64,000 bases of DNA, from positions 559,953 to 623,952 of the forward strand of contig VXAI01000178.1 in NCBI GenBank assembly GCA_013399305.1. Reading direction: 5' to 3'. Shown one piece after another: positions 47,501 through 58,200 of this stretch; the first letter of the stretch is position 1; the number at the start of each line of letters is the position of its first letter. Origin of the DNA: Rostratula benghalensis (lineage: Eukaryota > Chordata > Aves > Charadriiformes > Rostratulidae). The notes under the pieces are model-generated. The model searched no databases, was not told the origin of the DNA, and saw only the letters and a list, made by a program, of their open reading frames with translations. Position numbers and translations under genes: made by a program.

Positions 47501-50500
47501 ATGAAAGACTGATAGCTGTGTTATCCTCTCAGCTTAGCCTATCCTGTATCAGAATTCCTTAGATTTATTATGGCAACACTAGTATTAAAATCCTTACTGA
47601 AGCCACAGATATATATAAAACACCACTTTGAGTCTGTCACAGAGAGCAGTGGGTTGATTGGTTACCTTTTTTGGGGTTTTGTATTCTTGATATGTCCATT
47701 AGCCACTCATGATCCTGACATCTACCTTTTGCAAGTAGTTTATAGCTACACGACTTATAATAAGTAGGTGCTTATATATATAAATTATATATACCTAATT
47801 ATAGATATACAGATGTAGATATAGATGTCTGATGATGAAAATCTAATGACAGAGTCTATTTCATCAGACTCATCATTAAAAGTTTAGAAAATGAGGCCTT
47901 TTCTGTCTCCACTGAAGGTCAAGGCTAAAAGCAAAATGGGGAGTCTCTGCAGAACACAGCTCATTCATTAGACCTGGATTTCCAGGAGTGACTCCCTCAT
48001 ACACAGCATTGTCCTCTACAGCATCCTGCATGCCACCAAAATGGGTTTATTTTATTTCAATTTAGCAATGAGAAATTCCACATCCCTGTAAATAATTAAA
48101 AAGTAAATCTTTCTACAGCAATATTAATATACAAATATATAAATTCTGTGAGTCTTAAGCAAGATGTTCAAGTCTGCCATGGGAGAATATAAGGAAAAAT
48201 CTTTTGGTTGTGAATCATAGCCAGAATCACAACCTTTACCCTGTCCATGGAGAGTGCAAATAAATCTGTTCTTGTATGAAAACCAACACATTGAGTTTAT
48301 TTTTAAACTGGGAAATAGTCAGCACTGTATTATATCTCATCTGAGTCCAGTAGCTACTTGTCTGAAATATTAACTAATTAAAGCCCCAGTACCTGAAGTG
48401 ATGATTTTCCTTTTGCTTCTGGGAAGAATATCCATTAAGAAAAAAGAAAAATAGTTTTTCAATCATCTCTCCCATATTCTCAAAATTCAGAAAAAAACCC
48501 CTGTTTTCCTCCCCTTAAAAAACAGTAAATGCATGACTCAAAAGAAATAAGAAATAAAATTAACCCAACAATTAATTAATAAAACACCTCATACAGCTTT
48601 GATCATCAAAAAGCTAGTAAAATATAAGACATCTGTCCTTATTTATGGAGAAGGAGATGATATAACAATATTAATGGAATATATATTAATGAAAGCAAGA
48701 ATAAAAGTAAATGGGAATAATAATGCCATCATTAAAGTAGTATCTAAGAGAATTATGACAGCATTAAAAAAAGGTATCAATGGTTAGGTAAATCTTACTT
48801 CATTATCTATCTTGAGTGAAAATATAGTATGTCTAGAACATAGACTATTTTGTAGCCTCTGGAAACACAGACAATATAGAAAATGGATTTGAGGATGCCA
48901 CTCATTTCATTCTCAGATAATCAAATTAAATTGTTTACTCTTCTAAAGTGTGCATTTCCCTTCATGGATGACAAATGGGGCTTGAAGTGATCTGCTTAGA
49001 TGCCGTTATCAACACTGTAGAATCTGTGGTAACATTCAGTCACCATCAGTAGGAAAAGATTCCTATCCCTAACCTTCAGTGAGACGGTTCCCCTCTCAAA
49101 TGTGCAGTCTAAAGCAGTTTTGCAGGCTTCCTTCTAAATGGTGGGCTGTCTTCTTCTTGGGTCTCTGCAGGTATGGCTGCATCTCCTTGGGAAATGCATC
49201 TCTCCACTTGCTGTAGCGAGAACCGGCCCTGACTAACCACCTTAGCTGATGTCTAAAGCTAGTTGAATAAAATCTAATGCCAAGTCTACAAAGGTGAATT
49301 GGTTGAAGAATCAAAGATATATCCCATCTGAATTCTAACCCATTATCAGACAAACAACCTGTCTCCTGCCACATATTTAATCTCCTCGGTTTCGCCAGTA
49401 TCTCACCAATGTAACATTCCTTACGTGAAATCTCTGCTAACTTTGAAGAATACTGTGAAAATGCAAGGGTACACATATATAATTCTTGACTCTGTATTGT
49501 CTGCACACAGTAGGAGAATGGGCCAGCTGAGGAATGCAGCCTGGAGACACAGTAGTCATAGACACCTTATGTTGGATGTAGGAGAGAAATCAACCACGCT
49601 CATTAGTACTTAAATTGGCAAAGTGCTACCAAGGTAACGGCTCTCTCCACAATATTGTTGTCTTGACTAAACAACTTAAGTTAAGCTAAGTTGAAATAAT
49701 ATGTTTTTTCACCTGCAGGAGTGAAACATTCAAGACGACATTCCAAGACGGATCTGGTTAAGGTCATAAAAGTTTTGTGGTAACCTATATATTATTTTTA
49801 TGCATATGCTTAACACGATGTATTTTATGAATGTGCTAAAGTGCAATAAATCACTTAAAACGTAGTGTAAAACACTTCAGCCTCTTACCAGAGTATCAGA
49901 TGGTCACACATATTCCATACATCTATAGGGTCATATAGATGCACAAGCGGAGGGACCCGCCACCTCCTCAGTACGGTTGACAGATGGGAGTACTGCTTGC
50001 TTGTCTTCTGCGTGGGAGGTCATGAGAGTAGTCACTGAATCTGTGATGGATTAGCAGTCAAAATGAAGACAGATAGCATGGAGGAACGGCACAGCTCCAG
50101 CATTTAATGTGTGCCTCGACAACTGGAGTAAAGGAGAGAGTTTCATCAGAATTACATTGCAGGGGAGAGGAATTCTGTCTCTTCCAGTGTACAAAAACAA
50201 ATACGGTGAAACTCATGCTCCTCTGGAAGACCAACATGAGAAGTCTTAAGGAAAATTGAAACCTTCAGCTGACTCTTCTTAGGATTAGTGGATGACCCCT
50301 GATTAACCTGTTCCCCCCGTTACTTTGATCTTACGTTTCTGAGACTTGAGCAACATTATATACAACAGGCTGGTTTCATCTGTTCAGGTATGATTTTCAA
50401 CTCTAGTAAGTATTGGATAAGTTCAGTGGTTTAAGTCAGGCTGGAAAATCATCCAAACAGCTATACAAGCTTATGGGACTGAAAACACCTGGAGATGGAG

Positions 50501-50844
50501 GTGCTCCAGAAGTTTTCATAGCCTGGACCCTGTTCATCATCTGCAAGACATTGGGCATGTTAGAAAAATTGGCATGAGAGAAATTCACCTCTTTAATTCA
50601 GGATATCAATTTAAATGAGGCCATAATTATCCCTCTTCACCCTTGCATCTCCAGGCAGCTTTTTCCAACAGTCTACAGGCATCATGAAATGGCAAACCAG
50701 CTCCAAGGGAAGCATCAGAGGGGTGAGGTGGCAGGAGAGCTGGAAGCTGGAAACATCCCAACAGGTTTCGTAGCCTGCCAATGCTCCACCAAAACCAACA
50801 TATTTCCACAGAGCACTTAGCTCTCACCCAATAGGTGTTACGCG
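41541..50844. other. Long stretch without recognised repeats or genes
   Basis: About 9.3 kb with no transposon that I recognise. Local features: a 17-base near-direct duplication at 44212-44228 and 44240-44256 (CTGACCACAGC[C/G]TGAAT), an AT run at 45192-45203, an AT-rich patch with ATATAGAT units at 47772-47825, and an unusually open region on both strands at 46.3-47.0 kb. No coding domain was recognised. Confidence 0.5.
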
Positions 50845-50956
50845 TAGATGTGGCACTTCAGGGCCAAGACTGTAGGGTTATTTTGTGTGTATGTGGTTGG
50901 ACTTGGTGATATCAGAGGTCCTTTCCGACCATGACAGTTCTGTGTGATCCTGTGTG
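50845..50956 (+). mobile_element. CR1-type 3' end, different subfamily
   Basis: TAGATGTGGCACTTCAGGGC, then 'gtggttggacttggtgatat', 'cagaggtcctttccgaccat' and 'gacagttctgtgtgatcctg'. The 'ttggactNNatgatcNNagaggtc.tttccaacc...attctgtgatt' layout is the CR1 3' end of a subfamily distinct from the other copies here. About 110 bases remain. Confidence 0.75.
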
Positions 50957-51764
50957 TTTTCCAATGGAAAAAATGCTCCACAGGGAAACTCATGACCAGA
51001 TCCTACAAAGGGTCAATGCAGACACTGGTAAAAATAATTCCATTTCTTTGAAAGTGGGACTTCCACAGGGACCAGGTAATATTTCACCCGTTTAAAAGAA
51101 AATATAAATAAAAAATTATTTGTTTATTTTTGCTAAAGGAAACTCCCATTGACTTTGGCTGACCTTGGGTTTCAGCCTTCAGAGAGGACTATGTCAGTCA
51201 GAAAGCTCAAAAATTATCAAGTTTTACATATGCTAGAGAGAGAGCCATGGAGAAAAGGGGTGGATAATTAAGGAGTGGGAGGTCTTTATTAATGGAGTAG
51301 GATTGAGAGGGAAAGGTGAAGCAGAATGAGAGAGCTAGTTGCATAAAAGTGTCTGGAGAACAAACCCTGCTCCTCTGGGTTAGGTGAAATCAGTGCCTAG
51401 GCCTGTTCCCTAGGATACTGTGTCCCTACACTGTGCTCACTCATGGACCAATTTAGCAATAGTCTCAAGTTTTCAGTTCCTGCAAAACAAAAAATCTCAT
51501 AGATTCCCAAACCCACAAGGACCAGCAGAGGGTATGGAGCCGGCAGGAGTGTGTAATATAAGAGAGTGTTTGTTGGTAGCCTGGGATAAGCCCGGATTTT
51601 AGCCCTGCCTGCCAACTCAGAAAGCCACTTGTCTGAACACAATAAGGAGGAATTGATGAGAATACGCATCGATGGTATCACCAACCTGGCAGGGCAATCA
51701 TTGCACCAGTTTGGAGTCCTTCTCTCCCTGCCAGCAAAACATTCATCATCAGGTTTTCAAAACA
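50957..51764. other. Unique non-coding stretch
   Basis: Nothing recognised beyond chance frames. Confidence 0.55.
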
Positions 51765-52170
51765 CAAGGGCGGGCGGGGGAGTGTAAAAAAAGGAAAAAA
51801 GAATGGAAAAAAATTAAAAAAGAAAAAATACTGTCCGAGGCACCGGTGCCAGGAGCTGACTCTTGGGGCTGGACTCGGGACACGGCTGGTAGGCGGCACG
51901 AATGTGTGCACAGACAATGACGCAAGGAGGCAGGAGGCTGCGACAGCAGCAGGATGTTGTATTGGTGAAGAAGGGGAGTAAGGAAACTCCGTTCCCTCCT
52001 TCTTTCTTTTGCTTTGCTGCCCTTCTCGCAAAGCTCTCAGCGCGTCAGTCCCAAATTTCCCAATGAGAAAGAAACTCCTGGCAGTCGCTGGAAGGAAATT
52101 GTTGACCTTTGCGAGTTGCTGACAGCCTTTAGCGCATTTCCTGGTTACCCATAATGGTGTGGAGCTTCGT
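51765..52170. promoter_or_regulatory. CpG-enriched candidate promoter or enhancer
   Basis: By eye about 18 CpG dinucleotides fall in ~400 bases, about 15 of them between 51835 and 52170, far above the window's background of less than one per 60 bases. Words include GGGCGGGCGGGGG, CACCGGTG, AGCGCGTC and TGACGCAA. It is interrupted by an A-rich stretch at 51785-51830. A 176-codon minus-strand frame (51678-52208) spans it, but it includes a run of F residues from that A-rich stretch and no recognised domain, so I do not call it a gene. Confidence 0.4.
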
Positions 52171-53004
52171 GTGGAGGATTTGCCATCTGCTGAGAAAGAA
52201 ACATGCATAAGTATATATATTTTTGGTCTGATTCATACTATGCCATTGTATGAGAGACCTCTGACTGAAACAAGAAGTTCAAGAAGGAAGTTTCATGTGG
52301 CTCCTTTGACCTATCATGAAACCACGTTGCCTTAAAAAATATCTGATGATACTTTCTGGACTGCATTAGCTGGTGACAGACTTCCAGCTTCCCAAATTGT
52401 GATGGAGAGGCTAATGAGCATTACATTTCTGCCAGGAAAACAAAAAAAAAAAACCCAAACAATCAAACGAAAAGAAAAAAGGTAGTAAGGAAATTTTTCT
52501 GCATTTATCCAAATATTTTTCATCCTTTAGACTCCTCCTCCCATCCATTCCAGCCAGAATTTTTTTCTGGAGCAAGGATCCCTGACAGAGAAAAAAAAAA
52601 GAAAAAAAAGATTGGGATTCATCTTGCCCCTGTTGGGATATCTTACTACTGCTTGACCTGTAAGCCAGTCATCTAACACACAGTAGTCAATGGTGAGAAG
52701 ACTCAAGTGCCTGAGGATGATGTGGGACTTCTGACAAGGCCTTTTTCTCTCTGTTGATTCTAGGGGGAGTTTTGGAGACTGACTTGGCTTCAGACAACCA
52801 ACTATCAAAAGATAAATTCCTACATTTGTTGAGCTAAATCACTTTTTGTGCTCTATTAACCATAATGATGAGGAGCTTGATTCATTTACCTACATCTAGG
52901 CCCTTGGTGATATTTTGGATACCTTAAGACTATTACTTCACACATTAGGAAGACTAATAGGTGTTGTGCTATGTCTAGTAGACTTCCATTGCTTCACAAA
53001 ATGG
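52171..53004. other. Unique non-coding stretch
   Basis: No recognised gene. A12 at about 52442-52453 and A-rich words at about 52591-52610. Confidence 0.55.
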
Positions 53005-53152
53005 AATCATAGAATCATAGAATGGGTTGGGTTGGAAGGAACCTTAAAGACCATCTAGTTCCAAGCTCTGTGCCATGGGCAGGGACATCTCCCACTAGAC
53101 CAGGTTGCTCAAAGCCCCAAACAACCTGATCTTGAACTTTTCCAGAGATGGG
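53005..53152 (-). mobile_element. CR1 LINE, short 3' end
   Basis: AATCATAGAATCATAGAATGG (two terminal repeat units), then 'gttggaaggaaccttaaaga', 'gccatgggcagggacatctc', 'ccactagaccaggttgctca', ending near 'tccagagatggg'. About 150 bases and comparatively well preserved. Confidence 0.95.
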
Positions 53153-55145
53153 AGGAGTTCAGGGAAGACCTTAGGCTCCTCATCAATGTTTGCTGTTGCC
53201 AGGCCTCATTGTTTCTTGATTGTAGATATTGCAGCAATGGTGAAGCTTAAGTAAGGCACCTGTAACAGGTTTAAACTTAATATGTGTAGGTTTCATCTAT
53301 CCCAGGTGAGGAGTGTCAACACCATTTCTCTAGCTCAGGAGGGAGTCATGCAAAGAACTACAGACATTGCTGTGAAAGTTTTGATATGTGTTTTTCTTCA
53401 GAACTGATTGAAAACCCCATAATTTTTTTTTTACAATGAACAATAGCACTTCTGTTCCAGGTGATCCACTTATTAGGCTGCTTTGGAGCCCAGTGCATTT
53501 GAATCTAAGTGAAACCTCATTTCAATCGCTAAAATTATTTCACCTTTCCATAAAAATATAGCCATAGTATCACAAAGGCTGTTTTTACCGCTATTTAATT
53601 GGGGGTTTAATCCCTTTATCTAGATCACTAAAGACAGAGCAATATAAATTTGAAGGGTAGCAAAAGCCTCAAAGTCTCTGTATAACTGAAGTGGCCACCC
53701 ATCAGCTAAACTTAAAGAGACATTTTGCTGGCCTGTTCTAAGCCACCCCTAACTGTGAGGTGAAATATGCTTTTTAAATATCGGTGGCAGCTGATCATGT
53801 GTCTATGGGATGTGTGTCCTTGTAGCTGGAGCATATGACATAATCTTCTACAAAGGCGTATTGGGGCCGTCTTATACACAGACTACACTTGTCTAACGCC
53901 CCGTGGAAGTGACATGCCTTGCCCAGGAGCAGACTGTACGTGTCATTTGGTGTCGTTCGATGGCCAGTGATCCAGAACTGGCCTGCAGGCCTCAGCTACT
54001 CTCAGACAAAGCTAAACTAAAGCTGTAACTGCAGTTCATTCAATGGACAAAAGACTAGTAAAAAATAAAGGCATGAAGCCACGTGAAACAGTTTATACTT
54101 AAATTCTGTAAAAGACTGTCATAAAGGATTTTTGCTAGCTCAGTTAAGGTGTCTTTAAAATACATGCTTTATTTTAATAGAAAAGATTTTTTTTTTTTAA
54201 ATGCCTATGTGGATTGCTACTATTTTGCGATATCTTGCTTTTGGTTGTGCTGTAAATACTTCACAAAAAAGGTGGAGTATTTTATTTACTTAGTCTTGTT
54301 TTTTTTTTTTTTTTTCTCTTAATCTCAATTATTAAAGCAGAATTAAAATATTGATTTACTACAGCAGTGAGAGGGCCAAAAATTCAGTGTTTTTTATGTA
54401 ATTCTGACCAAGGTTCCCTCTTTTCCTTTGCTGCCAAGAGCTGGAATAGGCTCTTCCCATGGCTATCTAAGTTTGACATGGCTGCCAAAAGCACAGAGAT
54501 TCCCAAACTACTGTCTTCAAGTGATCCATGAAAGTAGGAAATTAGGCATACAAATAGTCAAAATACTGAGATTTAAGAATGGCTTGGGAAATTTTAGTGA
54601 CCATCTTGACAAAAACAACTGCCCAGATCTAAAGTTGGAGACGTCATAACATTGGGCTGGCATCATGTCTTAAATTTCCAATTATTTAAAGTCCCATAGC
54701 TTCAATTTTTTTGTGTTTGGCTTTTGCTGTGTCTTTCTCTTCACACTTAAAATGCCTTGAAGTGTTTCAAATATGAAAACTGTCTTGACCTGGTGCTGCA
54801 GAAAAATGTCTTTAAGCACATATTTCAGGTCATGCAGACCTCCAGACAACCTTAAAGTGGTAATAAGATTTTCTCACTTCTCTATATTTCCCATCAGAAG
54901 TGACGATATTGTCGGCACACTAGAACTTGCTCTGCTTACTCTATGAGCCAGCCAGATGTGAGCTGGTTCTGATCTGAAAGTCATGTAACTACATTTAGTT
55001 TGGTGCTGAACCTGAATTATTTTGTCTTGCTGAGCTGTACCATTCATCGAGTCATATATTACTGCTAGAAGAATTGTGTCTGAAAACTTTAGAGAGAATG
55101 GGAGAAGAAAGAAGGGGAGGGAGGGGAGTGGAATAAAGGAGAATG
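53153..55145. other. Unique non-coding stretch
   Basis: No recognised gene or transposon. T17 at 54299-54315 and T13 near 54188. A 73-codon frame at 54428 has no recognised features. Confidence 0.55.
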
Positions 55146-55249
55146 GAGAGGAGAGGAGAGGAGAGGAGAGGAGAGGAGAGGAGAGGAGAGGAGAGGAGAG
55201 GAGAGGAGAGGAGAGGAGAGGAGAGGAGAGGAGAGGAGAGGAGAGGAGA
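55146..55249. repeat. (GGAGA)n pentanucleotide microsatellite
   Basis: About 21 perfect AGGAG units without interruption, all purine on the + strand, with purine-rich flanks from about 55096 to 55275. The 141- and 74-codon minus frames (LLSSP repeats) are translations of it. Confidence 0.97.
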
Positions 55250-55275
55250 AAGGATATGAAAAGAAAAAGAAGACA

Positions 55276-58200
55276 AAAGTAAATTATGTGTGCTAGCATT
55301 ATGTTTTCCGGTACATTAGTCTTTTTATATCTTTCTTATTTTTAATTTTCTTTTTTCTTTTCCTTCAAATGTTGAAAATAAGGGAAAAACTACTTTTTCT
55401 TTAGCTGGCCCATGGAAATCCAATGGCAATGCAGTAAACGTTTTGCAGGGTGATTAATCTAAACAGTCTGACTTTTCCATGCCAGCTGGTTCCCTGTGCA
55501 TTGCCAAGTGAAGTGGGAAAGGGAAGGATCCTTCCAGCGGGAAGAGCCCAGCGGGCCCTGTCCAAGGTTCTAGCCCAGCTTCCCACCAGCAGCATTCCCC
55601 GATACCCTCACCTCACACCCCAATTTTATACTTGGAGCCATCTCAGAAATGTCTTCAAACCACGCTGTGGTTTCAAGTCAAATGACTGAAATACAGTCAA
55701 ACACCTTGTTCCTGGATTCGGAATTAACATTTATTCATTGTGGGTTTAACTTCATACAAAATGGCAGTGTCTTTCTCCAGTGAGATGAATAAGGATGGGC
55801 AAAAGAAAAGGAGGAACTGAAAGTGGGGCGGGTTTGGCCTTTCAGAAGAGGGAGGTAGCATTTCTTTGCCAGTGGTAATGAGTTTGTATCAAACTAGAAA
55901 CGGGAAAGGATACTCGAATGGGATTTAATGATTAGCACTGAAGTCTGTCATAGCTTCCTATAGTGAACATAATTTGGGGCCTAGGACATGAAAGTCCTTT
56001 CAGTGGCTGGATTTTCAGCAGGGCAAACCTCTGGGGGAGCAGACCTCTCCTGGTCTGGAAAAAACCCTGACATTGCTTCATTAGCTGCCTGCTGGTGTTT
56101 GTTACCAGCAGTTCCCTGGTCCAATACTCCTCCCTGTTTCAGCTAAAACCATCATGGAATATGGTTCCATTTATGTCAGACTAAAGATTGTTGAGGTTTC
56201 TAGGGCATTTTGTTCTCTGTTTCCTTTCAAAGCTCAACTTTTACATACAAAGTGTATAGCCAGGTTCCAATATTTCCCCTGCATTGTGTTGGTCTTTCTG
56301 GGCAATTTATGAGGAGAGGGAGAAAAAAAAAAAAAAAATGCTACTGGGAGTGCCGGTTTTGGTCAGAATAACAGCTTTCTTTGGTTGCAACAACCACAAC
56401 CAACTTTTCTTTCCATAGCCTGGGGAGAGATAAACTTGGCACAGCCTATGGGCAACTTAACCATGATAATTTTGCTCCTTGAAATAACATCTGGCTTTGT
56501 ATATTCCTCAAACCATCCCAGCTAGAATTTAACCCATGTGTCTTTTTAACTGAGTCACACCATGCTATTGATCTGATTGTTTCTTAATGAAGGATATTTC
56601 ACTTAAGACTAAAGCAATCCGAGTCAGTGGTAGTCTGGTACAGTGAGAGCCAAGGTTCTTGCTGTAAAGAAAGCTTTTTATAGATTAGTGGTTTGTTGCT
56701 TGTACTCAAACATATAGTTTTCCTGCCTAACTAGGCTGAATATACTTTTTAAACAATTAGTTTGTCTGACCACATGTATGCTAATGAATTAAACAATGTC
56801 CACAGTACTGGAACTTAATTTGTTGTTAAGTTACCAGAATAGTCTGTAACAGTGTCTCATGCCTCAAATTTATGGCATGAGAGAGTTAGAATATTGCTGG
56901 GTGCATACCTGCAAGAGAATCTGCACACATTCATTCTCTTTCGGAGGTCAGATTTGATTTGCCAAGATGAAGGCTGCTCTGAGGCATCTGGCCTTGATAG
57001 CCAAGGCCTTTATACATTTAATATTTGAATATAGACACAGCCTATCTGTAGAACTTGCTCGGTGGGGGCAAAGTTTGAGTTGGAGATTCTTGGAAAGGCA
57101 CAGTAAAGCTAATGAGTCAAAAAAGGTTGACTTGACTAACATGCTTCTGTGTATATAACACATTCACTGCTCCTGTCCCATACAGGACGAGGATCCTTTC
57201 CTGGGTTCAAACACTTGAAGAGAGCAGAGCAGAGAAGTTTCAGAAATGGGGACATGTGAAATAACAGGAGTAGAAACCTCCTTTGTTGTACACTGCTGAC
57301 TATGTGCTGTGGATTTGAATTCGCCTCTTGTGCTTACTGGGATGGAGTCACCCTCTTTCCCATTCACTTGCACATCTCTTCTTAACCTTTTATTTCCTAA
57401 GATTTCTTTTATTCTGCTGCACTATATCTGCTGAGATATATTGAGACGATGGCGGCTGCAGGCTGTCCCCAAGTCATCCCTGCGTTCCCCTGGCCAGAAC
57501 ACAAGTCAGCAACAAGCACCTGAATTAAATATTCTGGTTGGTATTGGCTGTGTTCATTTCCTCTCCTAGGATGTGGAGCAATCGATTACCTCATCACTGA
57601 GCAGAAACAACCTTGTTTCTGGATTTACACAAGTGAACCTTTCATAGTGCCTGGAGGTATTAATGTTCAGGGGAAAGGGCCAAAGCTTTCTTAGATTTTC
57701 CCCTTTTATTCCAAGTCCTTGGGGGTATTCTGATACCCAGGCAATGGAAAGAGTGAGGCTCCCAGAAACATTCAAACCTCCTTGCTGTAAGGTCATCTTC
57801 CCAGAATCATCTCCCTGTTGCTGCAGCCTGGGAAGGAGAAAATATCCATTTTACAGAGTGATGTTTAAGATTTAGAGGTTCGAGGAAATGAGGAGAAATC
57901 AGTAAAAAATAAAAATAATTTAAGTCTCAAAGATTCATTGCTACCATCTCCACTAATTGGTGATAGGCTGTCACTGTTCCTCAGCTACTCATCCACAACC
58001 TCTCTTTTCTTCATATTTCACTTTAATTTTATCGTAGTATAAATTGTGTAGGTCTGGAAAACATGGTGTTCTTCTCCAGAGGCATGATTCAGCACTGCTT
58101 TTTTATTTGCATGATTTTTCATGTCTTAGTAAAATCAGCGTGTGATGCTGCTAAATAGTGCATAGATGACCATAGAATAATTGCACTCAGAAAATCTCTT

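Noticed and set aside
48599..48787. 63-codon lysine- and isoleucine-rich + frame
   Set aside because: AT-rich DNA gives K, I and N by composition; nothing else supports coding.
51678..52208. 176-codon minus-strand frame as a gene
   Set aside because: It contains a phenylalanine run encoded by an A-rich stretch and no recognised domain. Kept only as context for the CpG-rich segment.
54874..55299. 141-codon minus frame with LLSSP repeats
   Set aside because: Most of its length is the GGAGA array; the remainder has no recognisable domain.
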